NCBI RefSeq assembly: GCF_027484945.1
Contig: NZ_JAIXRZ010000062.1
Location: 17,759 to 81,758 of the forward strand
Reading direction: 5' to 3'
Length of the DNA: 64,000 nt
Source of the DNA: Flavobacterium sp.
GTDB taxonomy: Bacteria > Bacteroidota > Bacteroidia > Flavobacteriales > Flavobacteriaceae
This document shows, piece after piece, positions 54,862-64,000 of this stretch; position 1 is the stretch's first letter, and each line of letters begins with the position of its first letter. Made by a program: the position numbers and the translations under genes. The notes below the pieces were generated by a model. It had not been told where the DNA came from. It did no database searches and saw only the letters and a program-made list of their open reading frames with translations.

Positions 54862-57405
54862 TTAATTTGTGGGCTCTTCCGTTTTTTTAACAGTTACGGT
54901 TAACTCGTCGGCACCCTCTTCAATATCCATATAGATTTCATCACCTGAATTGATTTTTGAAGTGATAATTTCTTCAGCAAGAGTATCTTCAACATACTTT
55001 TGAATAGCACGTTTAAGGGGGCGTGCTCCAAATTGTTTGTCAAATCCTTTATCCGCAATGAATGCCTTGGCTTTGTCTGACAATTTTAAATTATACCCTA
55101 AATCCGCAATACGTAAATACAATTTTGCCAATTCAATTTCAATGATTTTATCGATATCTTCTTTTTCTAATGCGTTGAAGACAATCACATCATCAATACG
55201 GTTTAAGAATTCAGGAGCAAAAGCTTTTTTCAGGGCATTTTCAATAATACTTTTTGAATGGTCATCCGCTTGTGCAACTTTAGCAGCGGTGCCAAAACCA
55301 ACGCCTTGCCCAAAGTCTTTCAATTGACGCGCTCCAACATTTGAAGTCATGATGATAATGGTATTTTTAAAATCAATTTTTCGTCCTAAACTATCCGTTA
55401 AATAACCATCATCGAGCACCTGCAACATCATATTGAATACATCAGGATGAGCTTTTTCAATTTCATCCAAAAGCACTACGCAATAGGGTTTGCGACGAAC
55501 TTTTTCGGTTAATTGCCCACCTTCTTCATAACCAACATAACCGGGAGGAGCCCCGATTAAACGAGAAATCGCAAATTTTTCCATGTACTCACTCATGTCA
55601 ATCCGCACTAGCGCATCTTCTGAATCAAAAAGTTCTTTAGCCAATACCTTTGCCAATTGGGTTTTGCCCACACCGGTTGATCCCAAGAAAATAAAGGATC
55701 CAATTGGACGGTTAGGGTCTTTCAGTCCCGCGCGGTTACGTTGAATAGAACGCGCGATTTTAAGCACTGCATCATTTTGTCCAATCACCTTACCTTGAAG
55801 TAGTTCGGGTAAATGAGCTAATTTATTACTTTCAGTTTGCGCAATACGATTAACAGGGATACCGGTCATCATTGAAACTACATCGGCAACATTGTCTTCG
55901 GTAACTTGAATGCGATTATTTTTAGAATCTTCTTCCCACTGTTCTTGTGCGATTGCTAGCTCTTTTTCCAATTTTTTCTCATCATCACGCAATTTAGCGG
56001 CCTCCTCGTACTTCTGGCGTTTAACTACTGAATTTTTCAATTCGCGCACATCTTCCAATTGCCGTTCTAAATCCAAGATTTGTTTGGGTACATCAATATT
56101 AGTGATATGTACCCGTGAACCTGCTTCGTCCAAAGCGTCAATAGCTTTATCGGGTAAAAAACGTTCCGACATATAACGGTCGGTTAATTTTACACATGCT
56201 TCAATGGCTTCAGGTGTGTAAATTACATTATGATGATCTTCGTATTTATTTTTGATGTTATTCAAGATAATAATCGTCTCCGATACAGAAGTAGGTTCGA
56301 CAATCACTTTTTGAAAACGACGCTCTAAAGCACCATCTTTTTCGATATATTGACGGTATTCATCTAAGGTTGTAGCTCCTATACATTGAATTTCACCACG
56401 CGCCAATGCTGGTTTGAACATATTGGATGCATCCAACGAGCCGGTAGCGCCACCCGCACCAACGATGGTATGAATTTCGTCAATGAAAAGTATAATGTCG
56501 TCATTTTTTTCCAACTCATTCATGACAGCTTTCATGCGCTCTTCAAATTGTCCGCGGTATTTTGTGCCGGCAACTAAGGAGGCTAAATCCAAAGTAACTA
56601 CACGCTTGTTAAAAAGTATTCGTGAAACTTTCTTTTGAATAATGCGAAGTGCTAGTCCTTCTGCAATGGCCGATTTACCCACACCGGGTTCACCAATTAA
56701 TAAAGGGTTGTTCTTTTTCCGACGGCTTAAAATTTGAGAAACCCGTTCTATTTCCTTTTCACGACCAACAACAGGGTCTAATTTACCTTCTTCGGCTAAT
56801 TCGGTTAAATCACGTCCAAAATTATCCAAAACAGGAGTTTTTGACTTTTTATTGGATTTGTTGGTTGGGTTATTAAAGGTGTCACCTTTTAAATTGTCAT
56901 CGTGACCTGAATCGTCGTTGAACGATTCGTTTTTGGGTAGATTTTCCATGAAATCTTCGTCTTTAGGTGTCATTTGCAAGTATTGTTCTTTAGCTGCTTC
57001 ATAGTCGATTTTCAACTTATTCAACAGTTTGGTTGTGGGGTCATTTTCATTTCGTAAAATACACAATAATAAATGTGCAGTGCTGATCGCTGTACTCTGG
57101 AAAACTTTTGCTTCCAAAAACGTTGTTTTTAAAGCGCGCTCCGCTTGACGGGTAAGGTGGAGGTTCTTTTTTTCTATGCTTTGATCCGTTGTGGTAATTG
57201 GCGGGCTCAATGCTTCTACCTTTCGTCGTAAATGATCAAGATCTACATCAAGATTGTTGAGAATGGTGATGGCTTTTCCATTTCCATCGCGTAAAATTCC
57301 TAGCATCAAGTGTTCGGTACCAATAAAGTCATGCCCTAAGCGTAAGGCCTCTTCTTTACTGTAGGTAATTACATCTTTAACGCGAGGTGAAAAATTGTCA
57401 TCCAT
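54862..57405 (-). CDS. clpC: ATP-dependent Clp protease ATPase subunit ClpC
   Basis: Hsp100 unfoldase of 847 residues that feeds substrates to ClpP. Two N-terminal Clp_N repeats ([20 protein letters not shown] and the second near residue 80) are followed by the first AAA+ domain (Walker [10 protein letters not shown]). The UVR-like middle segment ([20 protein letters not shown]) separates it from the second AAA+ domain ([15 protein letters not shown]), which ends in D2-small. ClpC rather than ClpB is supported by the short middle domain. It is divergent from gyrA. Confidence 0.93.
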   Translation of the reverse strand: MDDNFSPRVKDVITYSKEEALRLGHDFIGTEHLMLGILRDGNGKAITILNNLDVDLDHLRRKVEALSPPITTTDQSIEKKNLHLTRQAERALKTTFLEAKVFQSTAISTAHLLLCILRNENDPTTKLLNKLKIDYEAAKEQYLQMTPKDEDFMENLPKNESFNDDSGHDDNLKGDTFNNPTNKSNKKSKTPVLDNFGRDLTELAEEGKLDPVVGREKEIERVSQILSRRKKNNPLLIGEPGVGKSAIAEGLALRIIQKKVSRILFNKRVVTLDLASLVAGTKYRGQFEERMKAVMNELEKNDDIILFIDEIHTIVGAGGATGSLDASNMFKPALARGEIQCIGATTLDEYRQYIEKDGALERRFQKVIVEPTSVSETIIILNNIKNKYEDHHNVIYTPEAIEACVKLTDRYMSERFLPDKAIDALDEAGSRVHITNIDVPKQILDLERQLEDVRELKNSVVKRQKYEEAAKLRDDEKKLEKELAIAQEQWEEDSKNNRIQVTEDNVADVVSMMTGIPVNRIAQTESNKLAHLPELLQGKVIGQNDAVLKIARSIQRNRAGLKDPNRPIGSFIFLGSTGVGKTQLAKVLAKELFDSEDALVRIDMSEYMEKFAISRLIGAPPGYVGYEEGGQLTEKVRRKPYCVVLLDEIEKAHPDVFNMMLQVLDDGYLTDSLGRKIDFKNTIIIMTSNVGARQLKDFGQGVGFGTAAKVAQADDHSKSIIENALKKAFAPEFLNRIDDVIVFNALEKEDIDKIIEIELAKLYLRIADLGYNLKLSDKAKAFIADKGFDKQFGARPLKRAIQKYVEDTLAEEIITSKINSGDEIYMDIEEGADELTVTVKKTEEPTN

Positions 57406-57664
57406 TGGTATTCGATTATGGGTTGGGTAAAACTAATGATTTTAGTTGGATTTACAAAAATCATTCCGTGGCAGTGCCTGTCAGTAAAATGACAAAAAAA
57501 AGTGCAATATTAAAAATGAAATGGAGCTGATTTATTAACCGATTTAAGGGTTGATTTTGTTAATAAAAAGTCAAAATTAGAAGCTTCCTTTGCTTTTAAA
57601 AAAGCTAAAAAACCGTATCTTGCGTGTTTCAATATTTTAAACAAAATTTATAAATTAGTAGTAT

Positions 57665-60220
57665 ATGTCTGACGGAGAAAAGTTAATTCCTATCAACATT
57701 GAAGATGAAATGAAGAGTGCCTATATCGATTATTCGATGTCGGTAATCGTTTCCCGCGCACTTCCGGATGTTCGTGACGGTTTAAAACCCGTGCACCGAC
57801 GTGTGTTGTACGGAATGTATGACTTGGGCGTTTTTTCAAACAGAGCACACAAAAAATCAGCAAGAATTGTAGGGGAAGTTCTCGGTAAGTATCACCCACA
57901 CGGCGATAGTTCCGTTTATGACGCCATGGTACGTATGGCACAGGAATGGAGTTTACGTTATCTATTAGTCGACGGTCAAGGAAATTTCGGTTCGATTGAT
58001 GGGGATAGTCCTGCTGCAATGCGTTACACCGAAGCCCGTATGAAGAAGATGTCGGAAGACATTATGGCAGATATTGACAAAGAGACGGTTGATTTTCAGT
58101 TGAATTTTGACGATACGTTGTATGAGCCTAAAGTAATGCCTACACGTATCCCTAATTTGTTGATTAATGGTGCTTCTGGAATTGCTGTAGGTATGGCAAC
58201 CAATATGCCACCTCATAATTTAACCGAAGTGGTAGATGGTACCTTGGCTTACATTGATAATAATGCTATCGAAATCGATGAATTATTGCAGTATATTAAA
58301 GCCCCTGATTTTCCAACCGGAGGTGTAATTTATGGTTATGAAGGTGTTCGCGAGGCTTTTAAAACTGGACGTGGTCGCATTGTGATGCGAGGTAAAGTCA
58401 ATTTTGAAGAAGTGAACGGTAGGGAAGGGATCGTAGTTACTGAAATTCCTTATCAGGTCAATAAGGCTGAAATGATTAAAAAGACAGCCGATTTGATTAA
58501 TGATAAGAAAATTGAAGGAATTTCCAATATTCGCGATGAATCGGATCGAAGCGGTATGCGAATCGTTTATGAGTTAAAACGCGATGCCGTTCCGAATGTG
58601 GTTTTAAATACCTTATTTAAATATACCCAATTGCAATCGTCCTTTAGTGTAAATAACATTGCATTGGTTAACGGTCGACCCGAAATGTTGAATTTGAAAG
58701 ATTTGATTCATCATTTTGTTGAGCACCGCCACGATGTGGTCGTTCGAAGAACTCAGTTTGAATTGCGAAAAGCCGAAGAGCGCGCCCATATTTTAGAAGG
58801 TTTAATTATTGCTTCGGATAATATTGATGAAGTAATTGCCATCATTCGAGGCTCAAAAGATGGTGATGAAGCGCGTTCTAAGTTGATGGAGCGTTTCAGC
58901 TTGTCTGAAATTCAATCGCGTGCTATTGTAGAGATGCGCTTACGTCAGTTGACCGGTTTAGAGCAAGATAAATTGCGTGCTGAGTATGATGAGATCATGA
59001 AGTTGATTCAACGTTTGAAAGACTTGTTGGCAAGTAAAGAATTGCGAATGGAGTTAATTAAAGAGGAGTTGATTGAAGTTCGTGATAAATACGGTGATGC
59101 TCGTCGTTCAGAAATTGTATATGCGGGTGGTGATGTAAGTATTGAAGATTTAATTGCCGATGAAAATGTGGTTATCACTATTTCGCACGCTGGTTATATT
59201 AAACGTACTTCGTTATCAGAATATAAAACTCAGAATAGAGGAGGAGTGGGCCAGAAATCAGCGGCTACAAGAGATCAAGATTTCTTGGAACATTTGTTTG
59301 TGGCAACCAATCACCAGTATTTGTTGTTCTTCACGCAAAAAGGAAAATGCTTCTGGATGCGTGTATATGAAATTCCAGAAGGATCAAAAGCAAGTAAAGG
59401 ACGTGCTATTCAAAATTTAATTAATATTGAGAGCGATGATAAAGTAAAAGCGTTTATCTGCACCAAAGACTTAAAAGACGAAGCTTACATCAACAATCAT
59501 TTTGTGATTATGGCAACTAAACAAGGTCAGGTTAAGAAAACGCCTCTTGAACAGTATTCGCGTCCCCGTCAAAATGGTATCAATGCGATTACCATTCGTG
59601 AAGATGATGAATTGTTAGAAGCAAAATTAACTACGGGTAACAGTCAGGTTCTCGTAGCAGTAAAATCGGGCAAATTGGTTCGATTTGAAGAAAGTAAAAC
59701 CCGCCCAATGGGACGAACGGCTTCTGGTGTTCGCGGAATTACGTTAGCAGATGAGAATGATGAAGTTATCGGAATGGTTGCAATTGATGAAAAAGAAGTC
59801 AATGAAAAACAGATTTTAGTCGTTACCGAAAATGGGTATGGCAAACGAACTAAGCTTGTTGATGACGACGGAGAAGATGTGTACCGTATTACCAACCGTG
59901 GTGGTAAAGGTGTGAAAACACTAAATATTACGGAAAAGACCGGGCAGTTGATTTCGATATGTGATGTTACCGACGAAGATGATTTGATGATTATTAATAA
60001 ATCTGGTTTGACCATTCGGATGATGGTATCTGATTTGCGAATTATGGGTCGCGCAACCCAAGGTGTTCGTTTAATCAATATTAAAAATACCGATTCGATT
60101 GCTGCTGTTACAAAAGTAATGCGCGAAGATGAAGAAGAAGGAATTGATGGTTTAGATGAGACAACTCACCTGGATACTGATAGCACAACTGATGCGACTT
60201 CTTCTGAAAGCGAAGAATAA
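57665..60220 (+). CDS. gyrA: DNA gyrase subunit A
   Basis: Breakage-reunion subunit of gyrase, 851 residues. The catalytic Tyr is in AAMRYTEAR, and the quinolone-resistance region reads [17 protein letters not shown] with Ser and Asp at the usual resistance positions, so no common resistance change is seen. The C-terminal half has the six-bladed DNA-wrapping domain, with the GyrA box in [10 protein letters not shown], and an acidic tail. gyrB is not in the window. A hairpin follows the stop. Confidence 0.95.
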   Translation: MSDGEKLIPINIEDEMKSAYIDYSMSVIVSRALPDVRDGLKPVHRRVLYGMYDLGVFSNRAHKKSARIVGEVLGKYHPHGDSSVYDAMVRMAQEWSLRYLLVDGQGNFGSIDGDSPAAMRYTEARMKKMSEDIMADIDKETVDFQLNFDDTLYEPKVMPTRIPNLLINGASGIAVGMATNMPPHNLTEVVDGTLAYIDNNAIEIDELLQYIKAPDFPTGGVIYGYEGVREAFKTGRGRIVMRGKVNFEEVNGREGIVVTEIPYQVNKAEMIKKTADLINDKKIEGISNIRDESDRSGMRIVYELKRDAVPNVVLNTLFKYTQLQSSFSVNNIALVNGRPEMLNLKDLIHHFVEHRHDVVVRRTQFELRKAEERAHILEGLIIASDNIDEVIAIIRGSKDGDEARSKLMERFSLSEIQSRAIVEMRLRQLTGLEQDKLRAEYDEIMKLIQRLKDLLASKELRMELIKEELIEVRDKYGDARRSEIVYAGGDVSIEDLIADENVVITISHAGYIKRTSLSEYKTQNRGGVGQKSAATRDQDFLEHLFVATNHQYLLFFTQKGKCFWMRVYEIPEGSKASKGRAIQNLINIESDDKVKAFICTKDLKDEAYINNHFVIMATKQGQVKKTPLEQYSRPRQNGINAITIREDDELLEAKLTTGNSQVLVAVKSGKLVRFEESKTRPMGRTASGVRGITLADENDEVIGMVAIDEKEVNEKQILVVTENGYGKRTKLVDDDGEDVYRITNRGGKGVKTLNITEKTGQLISICDVTDEDDLMIINKSGLTIRMMVSDLRIMGRATQGVRLINIKNTDSIAAVTKVMREDEEEGIDGLDETTHLDTDSTTDATSSESEE

Positions 60221-60233
60221 ATTCGATAGTTAT

Positions 60234-60263
60234 AAGCCATGAATTCAATTTCATGGCTTTTTT
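60234..60263 (+). terminator. gyrA terminator
   Basis: AAGCCATGAA (60234-60243) pairs with TTCATGGCTT (60250-60259), followed by a T run. Confidence 0.8.
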
Positions 60264-60282
60264 ACATTTAAATAGAGTAATT

Positions 60283-61614
60283 ATGAACATTAGTAAATTA
60301 ATTTTTGCAGGAACAATATTCGTTTCTACGTTAGCTATCGCTCAAAAAGATGAGTTGAAAGCGCTAAAAAAAATGTATGGTAAAGATCAATTAAAAAACG
60401 ATGAGATTACCGAGTATAAAAGTCTAGTTTCCAAGCTTGAAGGCGGATTAGCTGTTGAGGAAAATGACAAAATCTATACCGCTTTTTACAAAAGCATGTT
60501 GCCTATTGTAGAACTTTCTTCAATGGATCCAACAACACCTCCAGCAGTTGTTCAGGCTAAAATGGCTAAAGCTTTTAATTATAACAATTTAATTGAACTT
60601 GCCAATGGATTAAATGCAACGCTTGAGTATGAAAAAAAGACCGGTAAAAAAGTATATACCGAAGATATTTTAGAAACGATTACCAATTACAAGACAGAAA
60701 TTGTTAATGTTGCAATTGCTCTAGCCAATACCAAAAAATATACCGAAGCTTCTAAAATACTTTATGCGGCCTACAAACTTGAACCTAAAGATGTAAATAA
60801 CCTTTATTATGCAGCCAATTATGCCGTTGAAGCCAAGGATTATGATGGTGCTTTAGAATATTATAGCGAACTTAAACAATTAAAATACACTGGAGAGGGA
60901 ACCACTTATTTGGCAAAAAATAATGCTTCGGGTGCTGTTGAAACGTTTAAAGACAAAGTTATGCGTGACAAATTTGTTGAGTCGGGCGCATATTCTAATC
61001 CAACAGAAGAAAAAATTAAATCGCGACGCGGTGAAATTGTACGTAACGTTGCTCTAATTTTAATTGAGAAAAATAAAACGGAAGAAGCCAAAACAGCAAT
61101 TGCCGATGCCCGTAAAGAGTTTCCAAATGATGTAACCTTAATTATCTCTGAAGCTGAAATTTATTTGAAATTAAATGATATTCCCATGTATCAAAAATTG
61201 ATTAAAGAAGCTTTAGATAAGAGTCCAAATGATCATTTGTTGATTTATAATTTAGGGGTTACAAGTGCCGAAAATAAACAATACGAAGAAGCAGAAAAAT
61301 ATTACCGTAAAGTGATTGATATTAAGCCCGATTATGTAGAAGCCTATATCAATTTAGCTGATGTAATACTCAAACCTGATCAAAAAATTGTTGATGAAAT
61401 GAATAAATTAGGTCTTTCTAGCAAAGATCAAAAGCGTTATGAAGTATTGCAAGTAGAGCGCAAAGGTTTATTTAATCGTGTAATGCCAATTTTAGAAAAG
61501 GCCAATGATTTACGTCCAGAGAGCGAAGATATTCAAACGAGTTTAATGGCGGTTTACCGTTTCTTAGAACTAAAAGAAAAGATTGATGCTTTAAAAGCTA
61601 AAATGAATAAGTAA
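60283..61614 (+). CDS. Secreted TPR-repeat protein
   Basis: A 443-residue exported protein (signal peptide NISKLIFAGTIFVSTLAIA, cleaved before QKDE). Several TPR-like units are visible, for example ALANTKKYTEASKILYAAYK, ALEYYSELKQL and YNLGVTSAENKQYEEAEKYY. Such proteins usually assemble complexes in the periplasm. No catalytic domain is found. The frame starts 10 codons earlier; the ATG at 60283 begins the signal peptide. Confidence 0.72.
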   Translation: MNISKLIFAGTIFVSTLAIAQKDELKALKKMYGKDQLKNDEITEYKSLVSKLEGGLAVEENDKIYTAFYKSMLPIVELSSMDPTTPPAVVQAKMAKAFNYNNLIELANGLNATLEYEKKTGKKVYTEDILETITNYKTEIVNVAIALANTKKYTEASKILYAAYKLEPKDVNNLYYAANYAVEAKDYDGALEYYSELKQLKYTGEGTTYLAKNNASGAVETFKDKVMRDKFVESGAYSNPTEEKIKSRRGEIVRNVALILIEKNKTEEAKTAIADARKEFPNDVTLIISEAEIYLKLNDIPMYQKLIKEALDKSPNDHLLIYNLGVTSAENKQYEEAEKYYRKVIDIKPDYVEAYINLADVILKPDQKIVDEMNKLGLSSKDQKRYEVLQVERKGLFNRVMPILEKANDLRPESEDIQTSLMAVYRFLELKEKIDALKAKMNK

Positions 61615-61634
61615 TAAATTTACCCTGGTATAAA

Positions 61635-61664
61635 AAAAGCGTCCGTAATTGGACGCTTTTTTTT
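61635..61664. terminator. Bidirectional terminator between the TPR and NlpC/P60 genes
   Basis: AAAAGCGTCC (61635-61644) and GGACGCTTTT (61651-61660) are perfect arms with a T run behind; both convergent genes end here. Confidence 0.85.
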
Positions 61665-62427
61665 ATACAATCTTCTTAATTACGCGTAGTCGGTGGGTGT
61701 GCCGGTTTTGATCTGCGTTATATATTCCTAGATGATCCAAGCGGTCGATACGAACTTTTCCACTTGCATGAATGATATAATTGTTTTCTAACATAATTCC
61801 GACATGAATAATTTTTCCTTCTTCATTATCAAAAAAAGCCAAATCGCCTGGTTCACTTTCTTCAATAAAACTCAAGACATCTCCTTGCGTGGCTTGTTGA
61901 GAAGCGTCGCGCAATAATGGATACCCGTTTAATTTATATACCATTTGTGTTAAGCCCGAACAATCAATTCCAAACGGTGTTTTTCCACCCCATAAATAAG
62001 GGGCATTCAAATACATAAAAGCCGTTGTGATTAATTCACTTTTGGGCTTTATACCGCTCAATTTTAATCCTTCAAATTGGTAATTAGCCGTATTGATTTC
62101 AGGATGATGTAAAAAGGAAAGGGACGCGCCTAATGTCAGAGGAGTTAACTGATTGTCTGGAGTAAAGGCATATTCTACCAAGTCGGCATTGAGTATTAGG
62201 GCATCATTCGAGAGTTTATCATAACTTTCTTTAGAAATCACTTGGTACTGCTTGCTGTCTACCCAACCTTCATAGTGATCAAAGTGCAAACGAACTTTTG
62301 ACCATTGTTGGTTTTTTTCGATTATTTCAAAATGTTCGCCAAATAATACTTGCGATACAATTTCACTACGGTCACTAGCTTCAGCACGTAGTGGAATTAC
62401 AGAAAGTGTACACAGCGCAAACATCAT
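61663..62427 (-). CDS. NlpC/P60-family cell-wall peptidase with SH3-like domain
   Basis: Cysteine peptidase of 254 residues that cuts peptides of peptidoglycan, probably gamma-D-Glu-diaminopimelate bonds. A signal peptide (FALCTLSVIPLRAEA) is followed by a bacterial SH3-like segment (LFGEHFEIIEKNQQWSKVRL) and the NlpC/P60 domain. Catalytic Cys is in GIDCSGLTQ, His in KIIHVGIML and the third polar residue in IIHASGK. The frame opens with a TTG at 62430; the ATG at 62427 is used. It lies 12 bases after the thiolase stop on the same strand. Confidence 0.85.
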   Translation of the reverse strand: MMFALCTLSVIPLRAEASDRSEIVSQVLFGEHFEIIEKNQQWSKVRLHFDHYEGWVDSKQYQVISKESYDKLSNDALILNADLVEYAFTPDNQLTPLTLGASLSFLHHPEINTANYQFEGLKLSGIKPKSELITTAFMYLNAPYLWGGKTPFGIDCSGLTQMVYKLNGYPLLRDASQQATQGDVLSFIEESEPGDLAFFDNEEGKIIHVGIMLENNYIIHASGKVRIDRLDHLGIYNADQNRHTHRLRVIKKIV

Positions 62428-62439
62428 CAAGAAATTGAA

Positions 62440-63618
62440 TTATAATCGTTCGATTACTATGGCAGAAGCACCACCACCACCATTACAAATAGCAGCTGCA
62501 CCTATACGGGCATTGTTTTGGTGTAATACATTCAGCAAGGTAACTACGATGCGTGCACCCGAGCAACCTAGCGGATGGCCCAACGAAACGGCACCACCAT
62601 TTACATTTACTTTCGCATTGTCTAAATTTAATAGTTTAGCATTCGCAAGTCCAACCACTGAAAAAGCTTCGTTAAATTCAAAATAATCGACATCTTCTAT
62701 TGATAAATTTGCTTTGGCTAGTGCTTTCGGAAGCGCTTTCGCTGGAGCGGTAGTAAACCATTTGGGTTCTTGCGCTGCATCAGCATAAGAGCGGATAACA
62801 GCCAAAGGCGTTAATCCCATTTCTGTAGCTTTTTCTTCACTCATTAAAACCAACGCGGCCGCTCCATCATTAATGGTTGATGCATTAGCGGCAGTTACGG
62901 TACCCTCTTTTGTGAAAACTGCATTTAAGGTAGGGATTTTATCTAAACGCACATTGGTATATTCTTCATCCTTGGTAACCATAATTGGATCGCCTTTACG
63001 CTGAGGAACAGCAACAGGAACAACTTCAGCATCAAATTTCCCAGCATCCCAAGCTTGAGCCGACCGTTGATACGATTGAATGGCAAAGTTGTCTTGGTCT
63101 TCACGGCTAATGTTGTATTCAGTCGCACACAAATCGGCACAAACTCCCATGGCATTATTGTCATATGCATCGGTTAGACCATCTTTTTGCATACCATCCA
63201 TAAGAGACGTAGGACCAAATTTAACGCCATTGCGAAGGTGAACATAGTGAGGGATACTACTCATGTTTTCCATACCTCCGGCAACAACAATTGATGCATC
63301 ACCCGCCATAATTGCTTGCGCTCCTTGCATAATCGCTTTCATTCCAGAGGCACATACTTTGTTAACCGTTGTACAAGCAACCGCTTCTGATAATCCAGCA
63401 TATAAAGCTGCTTGACGCGCGGGTGCTTGACCTACACCTGCTTGAACCACATTACCCATCAAAACTTCATCGACCAATTTTGGATCTAAATTGATTTTTT
63501 CTAAAGCACCTTTAATCGCAGCAGCTCCCAAACGGGGTGCAGGTACCGATGATAAAGCGCCCATAAAACTTCCAATTGGGGTTCGAGCAGCCGAGACGAT
63601 AACAACTTTTTTATTCAT
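62440..63618 (-). CDS. Acetyl-CoA C-acetyltransferase (thiolase)
   Basis: Condenses or cleaves acetyl-CoA and acetoacetyl-CoA. Of 392 residues from the ATG at 63618 (MNKKVVIVSAARTPIG), the acyl-carrying Cys is in NKVCASGMKA near position 88, the catalytic His in NVNGGAVSLGHPLGCSG, and the second Cys in GCSGAR. Length and motifs match the biosynthetic/AtoB class. No beta-oxidation partner genes are adjacent, so the direction in the cell is uncertain. Confidence 0.92.
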   Translation of the reverse strand: MNKKVVIVSAARTPIGSFMGALSSVPAPRLGAAAIKGALEKINLDPKLVDEVLMGNVVQAGVGQAPARQAALYAGLSEAVACTTVNKVCASGMKAIMQGAQAIMAGDASIVVAGGMENMSSIPHYVHLRNGVKFGPTSLMDGMQKDGLTDAYDNNAMGVCADLCATEYNISREDQDNFAIQSYQRSAQAWDAGKFDAEVVPVAVPQRKGDPIMVTKDEEYTNVRLDKIPTLNAVFTKEGTVTAANASTINDGAAALVLMSEEKATEMGLTPLAVIRSYADAAQEPKWFTTAPAKALPKALAKANLSIEDVDYFEFNEAFSVVGLANAKLLNLDNAKVNVNGGAVSLGHPLGCSGARIVVTLLNVLHQNNARIGAAAICNGGGGASAIVIERL

Positions 63619-63794
63619 GATTAACAAAAATTAGATTGGTTTGTTTGATTTGCAAATCTACTATTTTTTGCTAAATACGGTTGAAAAATGCCTTGTTTTT
63701 AAGTTGCCACATCACTATTTTGTGTCTATTTTGTTGATAACGAATTGCTTTAATTGTTCCTTGAAATTAATTCGTAAAAAAACACTTTAAAATG

Positions 63795-63825
63795 TTGTAT
63801 TTTTTAGATTGTTACGTTACATTTG
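63795..63825 (+). promoter_or_regulatory. Promoter of the tRNA operon
   Basis: TTG (63795-63797), a 20-base gap and TACATTTG (63818-63825) form a Bacteroidota-type promoter about 37 bases before tRNA-Ser. Confidence 0.6.
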
Positions 63826-63862
63826 CAACCGCTTTAAGCGAAAGTTCTTTACAAATAGAATA

Positions 63863-63946
63863 GGAGAGGTGCCGGAGTGGTAACGGAGCAGATTGCTAAT
63901 CTGTCGACGGGTAACCGTCGCCAGGGTTCGAGTCCCTGTCTCTCCG
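63863..63946 (+). tRNA. tRNA-Ser (anticodon GCU)
   Basis: 84-base class II tRNA. The acceptor GGAGAGG pairs with TCTCTCC. The anticodon stem CAGA-TTGCTAA-TCTG gives anticodon GCT, the variable arm is long (CGACGG-GTAA-CCGTCG), and the T arm is CAGGGTTCGAGTCCCTG. It reads AGC and AGU codons. The 3' CCA is not encoded directly. Confidence 0.95.
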
Positions 63947-63953
63947 CTTCTTT

Positions 63954-64000
63954 CGGGGTGTAGCGTAGCCCGGTTATCGCGCCTGCTTTGGGAGCAGGAG
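63954..64000 (+). tRNA. tRNA-Pro (anticodon UGG), cut by the window end
   Basis: Starts CGGGGTGTAGCG, seven bases after tRNA-Ser. The D arm and the anticodon stem and loop are visible: CCTGC-TTTGGGA-GCAGG gives anticodon TGG. The T arm and acceptor 3' strand lie beyond the window. Confidence 0.9.

Noticed and set aside
57593..60220. Quinolone-resistant gyrA
   Set aside because: The resistance region keeps Ser and Asp at the usual positions.

Overview
The window reads as chromosome of a low-GC member of the Bacteroidota, most likely a flavobacterium (class Flavobacteriia). Several things point there: the TAnnTTTG type of -7 promoter element appears repeatedly, including in front of the SRP RNA and the tRNAs; there is a green-type proteorhodopsin with a Blh beta-carotene cleavage enzyme; there are Bacteroidota-style porins and TlpA lipoproteins; and short-period repeats fill several intergenic regions.

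Layout. 1-10.3 kb: end of psuG, lpd, an NO-sensing H-NOX / HNOBA histidine kinase / response regulator operon, a TPR protein with a DoxX-like membrane protein, then pabB-tilS-dsbD. 10.3-28.2 kb: comM, the gene for the Mg-chelatase-like AAA+ branch-migration helicase of natural transformation, is cut in two by a 16.3-kb integrated element. An 8-bp repeat, GTCAAAGG, sits at both junctions, and removing the element together with one copy restores a single uninterrupted reading frame of 511 codons. The element is visibly more AT-rich than its flanks. It carries a type I restriction-modification operon (hsdM, hsdS, hsdR) with a PD-(D/E)XK/DUF5655 gene embedded between M and S and a second nuclease-fold gene after R. 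It also carries an HUH-type replication/relaxase-like protein, a block of unrecognised small and membrane proteins, a minimal tyrosine recombinase next to a cluster of inverted repeats, and a large tyrosine recombinase near the right junction.

28.2-37.5 kb: esterase, aldehyde dehydrogenase, RluA-type pseudouridine synthase, panB, a secreted NTF2-like protein with an outer-membrane porin, sdaA and dnaK. 37.5-39.8 kb: divergent blh and proteorhodopsin genes, with an array of seven-base repeats on each side. 39.8-49.3 kb: glutaminyl cyclase, SRP RNA, dipeptide epimerase, a truncated VOC gene ending at another heptamer array, an SDR, the longest heptamer array, a structured leader RNA in front of a transaldolase/fructose-6-phosphate aldolase, two TlpA-like redox proteins, an ABC-F ATPase and a lipid A acyltransferase. 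49.4-64 kb: rhomboid protease, patatin, hutH, a RimB-RimK fusion, clpC, gyrA, a TPR protein, an NlpC/P60 peptidase, a thiolase, and two tRNAs (Ser-GCU complete, Pro-UGG cut by the window end).

How the parts connect. The flanks are mostly housekeeping genes in short operons. Accessory biology is concentrated in the comM element (defence plus mobility), the light-harvesting pair blh/proteorhodopsin and the NO-sensing operon. The least described parts are the comM element as a whole, with its possible tandem structure and its unrecognised gene block; the heptamer arrays, which use different units at different loci but always the same period; and the leader RNA with two similar hairpin modules.
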